Shown here: piece by piece, positions 44,013-52,734 of the stretch
Layout: each line of letters begins with the position of its first letter
How positions within the stretch are numbered: the stretch's first letter is position 1
Origin: Tissierella creatinini
GTDB lineage: Bacteria > Bacillota > Clostridia > Tissierellales > Tissierellaceae
Length of the DNA stretch: 64,000 bases
Assembly (NCBI GenBank): GCA_005046945.1
Contig: SUSS01000001.1
Coordinates: 143,559 to 207,558 of the forward strand
Reading direction: 5' to 3'
The notes under the pieces: model-generated
Databases searched by the model: none
What the model saw: the letters and a program-made list of their open reading frames with translations, nothing else
What the model was told of the DNA's origin: nothing
Position numbers and translations under genes: made by a program

Positions 44013-45065
44013 CTACCTTATGTATTTTTTCATATCTTCAGGATTAATAGCCTGGGTTAAGGCCACATCCTTTAGGATTAAGCCTCTGGTATATAGGTCT
44101 ATTAAGGAGCTATCCATGGTCTGCATCTGAAGCTTAGCTCCTGTCTGTATAGATGTATCTATCTGGTGGATTTTATCTTCTCTAATAAGATTTCTGATGG
44201 CAGGCGTTGCTATCATTATTTCATAGGCTCCAACTCTTCCCTTGCCATCGGACCTAGGAAGGAGCTGCTGGGATACGATGGCTTGTATTACCGATGCAAG
44301 CTGGACTCTTATCTGTTGCTGTTGATGAGGGGGAAATACGTCTATAACCCTGTCTATGGTCTTAGCTGCACCATTTGTATGTAGGGTTGATAGAACCAAG
44401 TGGCCTGTTTCTGCTGCTGTTATGGCTATTCCTATGGTTTCCAGGTCCCTCATCTCTCCTACCAGAATAACATCGGGATCCTCTCTTAGGGCTCCCCTAA
44501 GAGCACTGGCGAAGCTTGCCGAGTCACTTCCTATTTCCCTCTGGTTTACCATGGACTTCTTATGCTTATGTAGGTATTCCAAGGGGTCTTCAAGAGTCAA
44601 TATATGGCATGCCCTTTCCCTATTTATCTGGTCTATCATGGATGCAAGGGTTGTAGATTTACCACTTCCCGTTGGTCCAGTTACCAGGATTAGACCTCTG
44701 GGTAGCCTTGCTATATCTGATATTACCTTAGGAAGTCCTAGGGATTCCATGGTAGGTATGGTTAGAGGAATAACCCTAAGTGCCATTCCATAGCTTCCTC
44801 TTTGCCTATATGCATTGACCCTAAATCTTCCAAGTCCCGGACTTGAATAGGAGAAGTCGATTTCCCCAATTTCATCTAATTCCTTAAATTGCTTTTCACT
44901 CATGGATTCCCTAGTAAGCTCTTTAGTATCTTCTTGAGTAAGTGGTGATTCTCCTATACTTACCAATGTACCATTGATTCTAAAGGTTGGGGGCAATCCA
45001 ACTGTTAGGTGAATATCCGATGCCTTTTTATCAATTCCTAAATTAACTAGCTCTGCTAACTTCAT
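44013..45065 (-). CDS. pilT: Pilus retraction ATPase PilT
   Basis: A 350-residue hexameric ATPase that drives retraction (twitching). Walker A GPTGSGKSTTLASM, Walker B GEMRDLETIGIAITAAETGH and the PilT-specific AIRNLIRE motif near the C-terminus are all present. Start follows AGGTAAAG. Its presence with pilB predicts dynamic pili. Confidence 0.95.
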   Translation of the reverse strand: MKLAELVNLGIDKKASDIHLTVGLPPTFRINGTLVSIGESPLTQEDTKELTRESMSEKQFKELDEIGEIDFSYSSPGLGRFRVNAYRQRGSYGMALRVIPLTIPTMESLGLPKVISDIARLPRGLILVTGPTGSGKSTTLASMIDQINRERACHILTLEDPLEYLHKHKKSMVNQREIGSDSASFASALRGALREDPDVILVGEMRDLETIGIAITAAETGHLVLSTLHTNGAAKTIDRVIDVFPPHQQQQIRVQLASVIQAIVSQQLLPRSDGKGRVGAYEIMIATPAIRNLIREDKIHQIDTSIQTGAKLQMQTMDSSLIDLYTRGLILKDVALTQAINPEDMKKYIR

Positions 45066-45074
45066 CTTTACCTC

Positions 45075-46757
45075 CTAACCTAAAGTAAATCCTACTCTCA
45101 TGACTTCTTCAAATGTGGTTTGACCCTTTAAAGCCAAGCTTAAAGCCGATTGAAAAAGGGTGGTCATCCCTTCCTCTAAGGCTATTTCCCTTATTTTATC
45201 TATGGTTGCCCCTGCATCTATCAATCTTCTTATATTTTCGTTTATAGGCATAATCTCATGAACAGCTGCTCTTCCCCTATAGCCTTGGTTGCAGGCATTG
45301 CAGCCTACTGCCTTATGGAGTTTAAGATGTTCATCCTCCTCAATGCCCAATAAGTTTTTTTCCTTATAGGATGGCTCATATTCCCCCTTGCATTTAGGAC
45401 AAAGGGTCTTTACAAGCCTTTGGGATACTATACCTACTACTGCAGAAGATACAAGATAGGGTTCTATTCCCATATCTATTAATCTGGCTATAGTAGAGGG
45501 GCTGTCGTTTGTATGTAGGGTGGATAATACAAGGTGGCCTGTAATTGCAGCTCTTACAGCAATTTCAGCAGTTTCCCCATCTCTTATTTCTCCTACCATT
45601 ACGGTATCAGGGTCCTGTCTTAATATGGACCTAAGTCCTGCCGCAAAGGTAAGTCCGCTCTTTACATTTACCTGGACCTGATTTATACCCGTAAGCTTGT
45701 ACTCTACAGGGTCCTCTATGGTAATTACGTTTTTTTCAACTACGTTTAATTCCTTAAGGACAGTATAAAGGGTTGTGGTTTTACCGCTGCCTGTAGGTCC
45801 TGTAACTAAAATCATGCCATAAGGTTGGGCTAGTATCTGGTCGAAGACCTTTAAGTTTCTTTCGCTGAAACCAAGACCTTCCTTGGTAAAGTTAAAATTG
45901 CTTTTGTCCAATAATCTTAGAACTATCTTTTCCCCATATACTGTGGGCAAAGTTGAAATTCTCATATCAACTTCTTTCTCATTGATGCGGGTTTCTACCC
46001 TTCCATCCTGAGGAACTCTTTTTTCAGCTATATTCATTCTTCCAATAATCTTTACCCTTGTGACTATGGCCGAGAGGTTAGATCTTGGTAAAGTCATCAC
46101 TTGAGATAAATCTCCGTCTATCCGAAATCTTACCCTTATGTCATCCTGATAGGGCTCGATATGAATATCCGATGCCCTTCTCCTTACAGCCTGCTCTATA
46201 ATGGAGTTTAAAAGCCTTACAACAGGAGCGGAGGTTACCTCTGCCATCTCTTCATTATCTAAATCATCTGATTCGATTGGGATATAGTTTTCAGTAAATT
46301 CCTCAAGAACCTTCTTGGTACTCTCTCCACTGTAATACTTGTCTATGACCTTATATATATCATTTGGATTTGCTATAACCGGTTCCAGTTCCATTTTAGT
46401 AAAAAGTTTAACATCATCAATGGCAAAAAAATTCAAAGGGTCTACCATGGCAACTACCAGTTTTTCTTCCTTCTTATCTATAGCTATGAGCTTATATTTT
46501 CTTACCAAGGATTCCGGCAGAAGAGTTGCTATATTTTGATTGATTTCATATTTACTTAAATCCACTCTTGGAAAACCCAGTTGAAGTTCCAAGGCATCTA
46601 CTATATCCTCTGAGCTTAACCAACCTTTTTCAACGATTATCTCCCCAAGCTTAGTATTGGTTGTAGCTTGTTCTACAAGAGCTATATCAAGCTGCTCTTG
46701 ACTTATCTTTCCTGCATATAACAATAGCTCGCCTATCTTTAGGTTAGATTTTTGCAT
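45075..46757 (-). CDS. pilB: Pilus extension ATPase PilB/GspE
   Basis: A 560-residue assembly ATPase. An N-terminal MshEN/c-di-GMP-type domain is followed by Walker A GPTGSGKTTTLYTVL, Walker B GEIRDGETAEIAVRAAITGH, and the four-Cys zinc site CPKC and CNAC. First gene of the pilus operon. A near-perfect SigH promoter lies 30-60 bp upstream. The MshEN domain, if functional, would couple extension to c-di-GMP. Confidence 0.95.
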   Translation of the reverse strand: MQKSNLKIGELLLYAGKISQEQLDIALVEQATTNTKLGEIIVEKGWLSSEDIVDALELQLGFPRVDLSKYEINQNIATLLPESLVRKYKLIAIDKKEEKLVVAMVDPLNFFAIDDVKLFTKMELEPVIANPNDIYKVIDKYYSGESTKKVLEEFTENYIPIESDDLDNEEMAEVTSAPVVRLLNSIIEQAVRRRASDIHIEPYQDDIRVRFRIDGDLSQVMTLPRSNLSAIVTRVKIIGRMNIAEKRVPQDGRVETRINEKEVDMRISTLPTVYGEKIVLRLLDKSNFNFTKEGLGFSERNLKVFDQILAQPYGMILVTGPTGSGKTTTLYTVLKELNVVEKNVITIEDPVEYKLTGINQVQVNVKSGLTFAAGLRSILRQDPDTVMVGEIRDGETAEIAVRAAITGHLVLSTLHTNDSPSTIARLIDMGIEPYLVSSAVVGIVSQRLVKTLCPKCKGEYEPSYKEKNLLGIEEDEHLKLHKAVGCNACNQGYRGRAAVHEIMPINENIRRLIDAGATIDKIREIALEEGMTTLFQSALSLALKGQTTFEEVMRVGFTLG

Positions 46758-46787
46758 TTATTTCATCCTTTTTGTCACATGATTGGT

Positions 46788-46816
46788 ATATTCGATATAA
46801 TTTTTGAAAATCCTTC
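46788..46816 (-). promoter_or_regulatory. SigH promoter of the type IV pilus operon
   Basis: Minus-strand GAAGGATTT, 11 bp, then ATCGAATAT meets the SigH consensus RNAGGAWWW-N11/12-RNNGAATWW at every defined position. It lies 30 bp upstream of the pilB ATG and resembles the spo0A promoter. Confidence 0.75.
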
Positions 46817-46978
46817 TTTTTTGTTTAGATTTTCCAAAATATTTTATTAAAAAGGAAAATCCTAAATATGTATTTTTTAATGAAAATTCTCCATATAAAA
46901 CCTATATTCGTTAATAATGCTATATTTTACATGTCATTAATGTCGATTATATCAGGTTTGTAGTATTTTTTATACACT

Positions 46979-47008
46979 ATCATTTATGATAAGATTTTTT
47001 ATGATAAC
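46979..47008. promoter_or_regulatory. 30-bp palindromic motif, copy B (possible operator)
   Basis: TATCATTTATGATAA, one base, ATTT, one base, TTATGATA; 28 of 30 bases equal the copy at 2356. It lies 88 bp upstream of the sporulation lipoprotein start, in the 339-bp gap between pilB and that gene. Apart from the SigH promoter, nothing else was recognised in this gap. Confidence 0.45.
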
Positions 47009-47096
47009 AATTGGGTTATTTTTGAATTATAATAAAATTTTAACCTTAATATTATTTAGATTAAATGCAAAACTATTACTAGGAGGCTGATAAAAA

Positions 47097-47753
47097 ATGA
47101 AACTAAAAAAATTAACTATAATTTCTTTTGGGCTGGTTATCTTAATTAGTATGATTGCATGTGCCCCACAAGATACCGGTCTTGACAATAATCTAAATAG
47201 GATGTCAACCCAAACCAGAGTTAACCAAAATAGGGTAAATACCAATTGGAATAACGATGATAGGATGATTGACAACTTAGATAAGAGCAATCTAGATAAT
47301 GGTATGGTTAGAAACAATAGAATGACTACAAGCTTAGGCAAGCTAAATACAAATGCTAAAGACCTAGCAAAAAAAATAAGTGATCTTCCGGAAGTTGATA
47401 AGGCATCAGTTGTACTTCATAATGATACAGCTCTTGTAGGAGTAAAGCTAAAAGGAAATAACAACAATACACTAAATAACAACAGACTAAACACTTCAGT
47501 AAATAATGTAAATAATAATATTAGTACAGCATTAAGAAATAAGATTGAGAATATGGTTAAAGACGAAACTAATGTAGAAAATGTATCAATAACTTCAGAT
47601 CCAAATTTAATAACTAGAATAAACAATATTTCCACAGGAATGACTAATCAAGTCGGGAACGACATCAGAGATTTTACAGATGATATTGAAGACCTTATTA
47701 GGGATATTGTTCCCGGAAATAGTAGAGTAAATGATGTTAATATAAATAGATAG
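47097..47753 (+). CDS. YhcN/YlaJ-family sporulation lipoprotein
   Basis: A 218-residue lipoprotein, the only clear plus-strand gene here. The lipobox is SMIAC (Cys at residue 22) after a short signal peptide. The mature part has an Asn-rich low-complexity region (about 25-75) and the YhcN domain with LAKKISDLPEVDKASVVLHN, AKVGVKL-type strand and VSITSDPNLITRI. Such proteins are made in the forespore and sit in the spore inner membrane, with a germination role. Ribosome site AGGAGG. It converges with sigK on a shared terminator. Confidence 0.88.
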   Translation: MKLKKLTIISFGLVILISMIACAPQDTGLDNNLNRMSTQTRVNQNRVNTNWNNDDRMIDNLDKSNLDNGMVRNNRMTTSLGKLNTNAKDLAKKISDLPEVDKASVVLHNDTALVGVKLKGNNNNTLNNNRLNTSVNNVNNNISTALRNKIENMVKDETNVENVSITSDPNLITRINNISTGMTNQVGNDIRDFTDDIEDLIRDIVPGNSRVNDVNINR

Positions 47754-47761
47754 GCATAGAT

Positions 47762-47792
47762 AAAAAATTCCAATAATACATTGGAATTTTTT
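47762..47792. terminator. Bidirectional terminator between the lipoprotein gene and sigK
   Basis: A 13-bp stem aaaaaattccaat/attggaatttttt with a 5-nt loop has A- and T-runs built into the arms, so it serves both converging genes. Confidence 0.92.
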
Positions 47793-48489
47793 ATTTGCAC
47801 ATTTCTTTATTTAATTTTTCTATAGCCTTGGTTTCAATTCTGGAAACATATGACCTAGAAATTCCCAGCATTCCTGCGATTTCTCTTTGAGTTTTACAGG
47901 CTCCATCTATGAGCCCGTATCTCAGTTGGATAATGACCCTCTCCCTATCCTTTAAACAAGATTCTATGGCCTTATATAGCTTTCTGGTTTGAATTCTTAA
48001 ATCTACTTCATCGATTACCTGGTCAACATCTGAGCCTAAGATATCTAAAAGATTTATTTCATTTCCTTCCTTATCCATTCCTATGGGCTCATGAAGAGAA
48101 AGTTCCACCTTAGTCTTCTTTGATGCCCTTATGGTCATAAGTATTTCATTTTCGATACACCTGGCAGCATAGGTAGCAAGCCTTGTTCCCTTATTCATAT
48201 CAAAGCTAGTAATGGCTTTTATAAGCCCTATAGTTCCTATGGATATTAAATCATCTAAGTCCTTGCCTATATTGTTGTACTTCTTTACTATATGAGCCAC
48301 TAGTCTTAGATTTCTTTCAATAAGTATCCTCTTAGCATCCTCGTCTCCTGTCTGAAATCTTACTAGGTATAAAGCTTCCTCTTCTTTGCTTAAGGGCTTT
48401 GGGAAGGAGTTGGAATTTATCATATATCCGCATAGTATTACGAATGGTTTTAAAATTTCTTCCAATAAGCGCATTACTAATCTTAGCAT
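47791..48489 (-). CDS. sigK: Mother-cell late sigma factor SigK
   Basis: A 232-residue sigma-70 family factor. PKPLSKEEEALYL, NLRLVAHIVKKYNN, DLISIGTIGLIKAI and YAARCIENEILM are SigK-type region 2; region 4 has TQREIAGMLGISRSYVSRIE. The gene is uninterrupted, with no skin element. A hydrophobic pro-sequence (MLRLVMRLLEEILKPFVIL) fits the BofA/SpoIVFB-processed type. ATG 48489 follows GGGGGT. A SigE-like promoter and a ribosome-site hairpin overlap just upstream. Confidence 0.93.
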   Translation of the reverse strand: MLRLVMRLLEEILKPFVILCGYMINSNSFPKPLSKEEEALYLVRFQTGDEDAKRILIERNLRLVAHIVKKYNNIGKDLDDLISIGTIGLIKAITSFDMNKGTRLATYAARCIENEILMTIRASKKTKVELSLHEPIGMDKEGNEINLLDILGSDVDQVIDEVDLRIQTRKLYKAIESCLKDRERVIIQLRYGLIDGACKTQREIAGMLGISRSYVSRIETKAIEKLNKEMCK

Positions 48490-48495
48490 TTTTTC

Positions 48496-48529
48496 TACCC
48501 CCATTTCCTAAAGTATATGAAAGGGGGTA
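48496..48529 (-). promoter_or_regulatory. Shine-Dalgarno-sequestering hairpin in front of sigK
   Basis: Minus-strand TACCCCC-TTTC pairs with GAAA-(A bulge)-GGGGGTA, 11 bp around an 11-nt loop. The 3' arm is the sigK ribosome site. The loop holds most of the -10 CATATACT, so mRNA from that promoter lacks the 5' arm. Confidence 0.6.
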
Positions 48530-48540
48530 AGCTTTTGTGC
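48512..48540 (-). promoter_or_regulatory. Candidate SigE promoter of sigK
   Basis: GCACAAA, 14 bp, then CATATACT on the minus strand. The -10 fits SigE at seven of eight positions; the -35 is only partial. sigK is SigE-dependent in Bacillus. Confidence 0.45.
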
Positions 48541-50168
48541 TAGTACACCGGATATATTTTATCGATTTCTTTAGCTATTTTTTCAAAAATTGGTGCTGCA
48601 GATTTGGACCCTGAGTTTCCATTTTCGACCAATATGGTCATAACGTACTTTGGCTTATCCTGAGGGAAAAAACCGGAAAACCAACCATGAATAGCAGACT
48701 TGCCATATAGGACAGCTTCTGCGCTCCCTGTCTTGCCTCCTGCACCTCCAAAGTAACTCGTATCTATAGCTCTACCCGTGCCCTTCTCTACTACATCTAT
48801 TAAGTTTTTCTTAACTTTATTTGAAACTTCAGCAGATATTATTTGAATATCCGAATCTTTATTAATTTCCTTTAATATCATACCTTCCTTATTAGTAATG
48901 CCTTCTACTAAAAAGAGTTGTTTTTGGATTCCGCCATTAGCTATAATCATCAAGAGATTTGTAATCTGAAGGGGGGTTGATTCTATCTTTCCTTGGCCTA
49001 TGGCTATATTTCCTACGGCTGCCCCATGTATTTCATCATCTTCAGGGAGATTGCCACTCACTTCCTCCATTAGTCCTATACCGATTTTTTCTCCTAATCC
49101 AAGTCTCTTAGCAGTATCTATAATTGCTCTTCCTCCCAATTCCTTACTCAACTGAATGAAGACCGAATTACAGGACTTATAAAAGGCTTCATCTAAATTT
49201 AGAATTTCATGTACTCCTGTGCATTTAATCTTTACACCATTGATTTCTTCATATCCATTGCAGACATATTCCCTATTTTCGAATTCCATTTCCGACTCCA
49301 GGGCAGCAATAAGGACCACTAGTTTAAATATGGACCCCGGTGGATAGGATACCTGTATAGCCTTATTATATAAGGCCATATCAGACTTGTTTAAGTATTC
49401 ATATATCTCATCCTGTTTAAAATTTGGCCTAGATGCCATAGCTAGAATCTTACCCGATTCTACCTCTGATACTACTACTGCTCCCTTTACCTTTTCTTCA
49501 TCCATTATCCTCTCAACTCTTTCCTGGATTTGAGAGTCTATGGTAAGTTTTATAGCTGATGGATTGTTGGGATCATCTTTCTCGCTTACATGTTCTGAAG
49601 CATTTAAAACTATTTCCCTGCTCCTATCATATTCCAGAAGCAAGGATTTTTCATTACCAACATTTAAATATTCATCATAAACCCTTTCAAGACCTGATTC
49701 TCCACTGTTCTCAGATTTATTAATATATCCGATTACATGGGATAATATATTATCACTCCTGTATCTTTGAACTATATCTACAAAATATATATTGGAATGG
49801 TTTATCTTAAAATCATCTTCCACCGGTATCTTAAGTATAAAATTATTGCTATTTACCAGTTCCTTAAGGTCTTCTTGGGAAAGAAGGGTATTTTCTAATA
49901 CTTCTTGGTAAAGAAGCTGATCTTCATTAAGAAGGTTTTTATGGACCACTAAGGTTTTTACGGATTCCTTATTTGTCAAAGCTTCTAGATTTCTATCAAA
50001 GATAGTTCCTCTTTTTGTGTTAGTACTTATTTCATTGCTTCGTTGCCTAAGAGCCAGGTCTGAATAAAAGGAAGATTTCACCATTTGTATATAATAAAGC
50101 CTTATAACTAGTAGAAGGCAAAATAATGTGGTTATAAGTCCAAATCCTATTAATCTCTTTCTATACAT
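48540..50168 (-). CDS. Class B penicillin-binding protein (PbpI-like transpeptidase)
   Basis: A 542-residue transpeptidase with one N-terminal membrane anchor (FGLITTLFCLLLVIRLYYI). Motifs SIFK (Ser279), SCN (332-334) and KTG (479-481) mark the active site. The udk-PBP synteny matches Bacillus pbpI (yrrR), a forespore-expressed PBP, and sigK lies next to it, so a sporulation role is likely. The ribosome site GGGGGG is in the 3' arm of a hairpin with udk. Confidence 0.85.
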   Translation of the reverse strand: MYRKRLIGFGLITTLFCLLLVIRLYYIQMVKSSFYSDLALRQRSNEISTNTKRGTIFDRNLEALTNKESVKTLVVHKNLLNEDQLLYQEVLENTLLSQEDLKELVNSNNFILKIPVEDDFKINHSNIYFVDIVQRYRSDNILSHVIGYINKSENSGESGLERVYDEYLNVGNEKSLLLEYDRSREIVLNASEHVSEKDDPNNPSAIKLTIDSQIQERVERIMDEEKVKGAVVVSEVESGKILAMASRPNFKQDEIYEYLNKSDMALYNKAIQVSYPPGSIFKLVVLIAALESEMEFENREYVCNGYEEINGVKIKCTGVHEILNLDEAFYKSCNSVFIQLSKELGGRAIIDTAKRLGLGEKIGIGLMEEVSGNLPEDDEIHGAAVGNIAIGQGKIESTPLQITNLLMIIANGGIQKQLFLVEGITNKEGMILKEINKDSDIQIISAEVSNKVKKNLIDVVEKGTGRAIDTSYFGGAGGKTGSAEAVLYGKSAIHGWFSGFFPQDKPKYVMTILVENGNSGSKSAAPIFEKIAKEIDKIYPVY

Positions 50169-50174
50169 GAAAAA

Positions 50175-50208
50175 CCCCCCTTATTGAAATATTATTTCAA
50201 TAGGGGGG
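50175..50208 (-). terminator. Terminator whose 3' arm is the PBP ribosome site
   Basis: Cccccc plus attgaaat pair with atttcaat plus gggggg (14 bp, one bulge, 3-nt loop), and TTTTTT follows before the PBP ATG. The G-run is the Shine-Dalgarno. Confidence 0.75.
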
Positions 50209-50218
50209 TGAAATTATA

Positions 50219-50842
50219 CTATTTACTTTTGATAATCTCGTTTATCTTAGTTACAATAAGGTCGATTGCCACCTTATTATGACCGCCTTCAGGAATTATT
50301 ATGTCTGCATATCTCTTAGTAGGTTCAATAAATTGGAGGTGGGCCGGTCTGACTGTACTCATATACTGAAAAATTACCGAGTCCAATGTCCTTCCTCTAT
50401 CCTTTATGTCCCTTAGAATTCTTCTTATGACCCTTACATCTGAATCCGTATCTACGAATATTTTAATATCTAAAAGATCCCTTATTTCCTTTTCAAAGAA
50501 GATTAATATCCCTTCTAGGATGATGATGTCCTTTGGCTCGACTGTAAGAGTTTCAGATTTTCTATTATGATTTTCAAAATCATATATAGGTTTTTCTATA
50601 GATTTTCCATCTAATAAATCAGAAAGGTGTTTCTTTAAAAGCTCATTATCAAAGGCATCAGGATGGTCATAGTTGGTCTTTACCCTATCCTCAAAGCTTA
50701 TGTCACTCTGTTCCTTATAGTAGCTATCCTGTTCTATGATGGTGATTTTATCTTCCTTTATTTCCCTGAAGATTTCCTTTGTTACAGTAGATTTACCCGA
50801 GCCTGTCCCTCCGGCAATGCCAATCAATATAGGACAATTCAT
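50219..50842 (-). CDS. udk: Uridine kinase
   Basis: A 207-residue nucleoside kinase (uridine and cytidine to monophosphates). P-loop [13 protein letters not shown] at residues 8-20, [20 protein letters not shown], and DIKDRGRT are family blocks. It sits downstream of the U32 peptidase gene as in Bacillus. It starts after GGAGG. Confidence 0.96.
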   Translation of the reverse strand: MNCPILIGIAGGTGSGKSTVTKEIFREIKEDKITIIEQDSYYKEQSDISFEDRVKTNYDHPDAFDNELLKKHLSDLLDGKSIEKPIYDFENHNRKSETLTVEPKDIIILEGILIFFEKEIRDLLDIKIFVDTDSDVRVIRRILRDIKDRGRTLDSVIFQYMSTVRPAHLQFIEPTKRYADIIIPEGGHNKVAIDLIVTKINEIIKSK

Positions 50843-50843
50843 A

Positions 50844-52073
50844 TTAATCCTCCCTTCCCTTCCTTAAGAGATAATATCTTTCTACTTCTTCATTCATCTT
50901 CATTTTAATAACTTGCTGAGGATGAGGAGCTACATCTATTTCATTGTTATCTTCATCCCACATCTTTTCAATCTTTTGTACAAAATAGTCCCTAGCCGGT
51001 CCGAATACTTCAATTTCCTCACCGGTAAAGAGCCTATTTCTCTGCTCTATAGTGGCTATACCCGTTTCCTTATCATAGTCTAAAACCATACCTACAAAAT
51101 CATAACCCCTAATATATGAGGAATGAGTATAGACTTGAGCTTGGTCTGTTGGTCTAGTAAAATAGAAGCCTGTTGTAAAGTCCCTATGGCTTACCTTTTT
51201 TATCTCATCTAACCACTTACTATCATACTTATATCCTTCAGGATTCTTATAGTATTCATCTATTGCCATCCTATAGGCTCTAATTACCGTAGCTACATAG
51301 TAGGATGACTTTACTCTTCCTTCTATTTTTAGACTAAATATGCCGGATTCAATGATTTCAGGTAAATACTCTATCATACATAGGTCTTTGGAGTTAAAGA
51401 GGAAGGTCCCTTCATCATGTTCTTCAATAGGAAAGTATTCTCCGGGTCTCTTCTCTTCCACTACTGCATATTTGTATCTGCATGGCTGTGCACAGTCGCC
51501 CATATTGGCATCTCTTCCGGTCATATAGTTGCTTATTAGACATCTTCCCGAATAAGACATGCACATGGCCCCATGTACGAAGGCTTCTATATCCAAATCT
51601 TCCGGAATCTTTGAGTTAATCTCTTTAATTTCTTCAAAGGATAGTTCCCTTGCAAGGACTATTCTTCTTGCCCCCAGCTTGTACCAGAACATAATGGTTT
51701 CATAGTTGGTTACACTTGCCTGGGTGCTTATATGAATCTCCATATTAGGCAGGGTTCTCTTAACTATGACAAACATGCCCGGATCAGCTACTATTACAGC
51801 ATCTATATTTACCCTGTCTAATTCTAAAAGATATTCTTCAAGACCTACTAGGTCCTTGTTATGGGGTACTATATTTAAGGTAATATACACCTTTTTACCC
51901 CTCTCATGGGCAAAGCTTACGCCTTCACCTATTTGCTCAATAGAAAAGTTCTTGGATGCCTTTCTTAAACCAAATGCTTCCCCACCTAAATATATTGCAT
52001 CTGCACCGTATAGTATGGCCATCTTTAACTTTTCAAGGTCTCCTGCCGGTGCAAGTAATTCTACTTTCTTCAT
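50844..52073 (-). CDS. U32 family peptidase / tRNA ho5U34 hydroxylation protein (TrhP2-like)
   Basis: A 409-residue U32 protein of YrrO type. [38 protein letters not shown] and GDCAQPCRY carry the Cys residues for an Fe-S cluster. With TrmR (yrrM) it forms 5-hydroxyuridine in tRNA by analogy to Bacillus. One base separates it from udk, and its ribosome site is in the end of trmR. Confidence 0.88.
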   Translation of the reverse strand: MKKVELLAPAGDLEKLKMAILYGADAIYLGGEAFGLRKASKNFSIEQIGEGVSFAHERGKKVYITLNIVPHNKDLVGLEEYLLELDRVNIDAVIVADPGMFVIVKRTLPNMEIHISTQASVTNYETIMFWYKLGARRIVLARELSFEEIKEINSKIPEDLDIEAFVHGAMCMSYSGRCLISNYMTGRDANMGDCAQPCRYKYAVVEEKRPGEYFPIEEHDEGTFLFNSKDLCMIEYLPEIIESGIFSLKIEGRVKSSYYVATVIRAYRMAIDEYYKNPEGYKYDSKWLDEIKKVSHRDFTTGFYFTRPTDQAQVYTHSSYIRGYDFVGMVLDYDKETGIATIEQRNRLFTGEEIEVFGPARDYFVQKIEKMWDEDNNEIDVAPHPQQVIKMKMNEEVERYYLLRKGRED

Positions 52074-52718
52074 TTAGTCCTCCTTATATGTTAAGGCTAC
52101 CCCATCCCCTATTGGAATTACACAGGATGTATAGCCCTCCAGCTCATTTATATAGTTTAAAAAGGTTCTAAGCCTTGTAACAATTGTCTTTTTTCTTTTA
52201 ACAACCAGGTTATCAGTTGCAACCATGCCTTTGTATAGAACATTGTCTGACACTATTAATCCTCCTTTTCTTAGGAAGGAGGAGCAGTATTTGAAAAATT
52301 CCAGATATTGTCCCTTGGCCCCATCCAAAAATATGAAGTCATAGGTGCCATTCAGATGAGGGAGGACCTCCTGGGCATCTCCCCCAATAATTCTAATTCT
52401 ATCTTTATAGGCGGAATGGGAAATATTTTTATTGGCCAGTTCTATCATACTTTCATTGCGCTCTATAGTGGTAATAATTGTATCCTCAGATGTGGCTTCA
52501 GCCATGATAAGGGCCGAATAGCCTATGGCAGTTCCAACTTCTAATATATTATTAGGTTTATTTAACTTTAGTAAAACCTTTATAAGTTGAGCAGTCTCAG
52601 GCTCAATAATCGGAACATGATGTTCTTTTGCGTAAATCTCCAGCTTTGTAAGGTAAGGGCAGTTTTGAGGAGTTATGCTCCTTATATATTCCTCGATATA
52701 TTCTTCATTTATGTTCAT
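52074..52718 (-). CDS. trmR: tRNA 5-hydroxyuridine methyltransferase
   Basis: A 214-residue O-methyltransferase (YrrM). SAM motif ILEVGTAIGYSALIMAEA and DFIFLDGAKGQYLEF are clear. It methylates ho5U34 to mo5U in tRNA, paired with the U32 protein encoded next to it. Start follows AAGGAG. Confidence 0.88.
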   Translation of the reverse strand: MNINEEYIEEYIRSITPQNCPYLTKLEIYAKEHHVPIIEPETAQLIKVLLKLNKPNNILEVGTAIGYSALIMAEATSEDTIITTIERNESMIELANKNISHSAYKDRIRIIGGDAQEVLPHLNGTYDFIFLDGAKGQYLEFFKYCSSFLRKGGLIVSDNVLYKGMVATDNLVVKRKKTIVTRLRTFLNYINELEGYTSCVIPIGDGVALTYKED

Positions 52719-52734
52719 TCTCTCAACTCCTTAA

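Noticed and set aside
46941-46947. 0A box upstream of the pilus operon
   Set aside because: TGTCGAT has one mismatch to TGNCGAA and is more than 120 bp from the SigH promoter, so it is too weak to claim.
47009-47096. SigG or SigF promoter for the sporulation lipoprotein
   Set aside because: Several partial -10 matches exist, but none has a -35 at proper distance.
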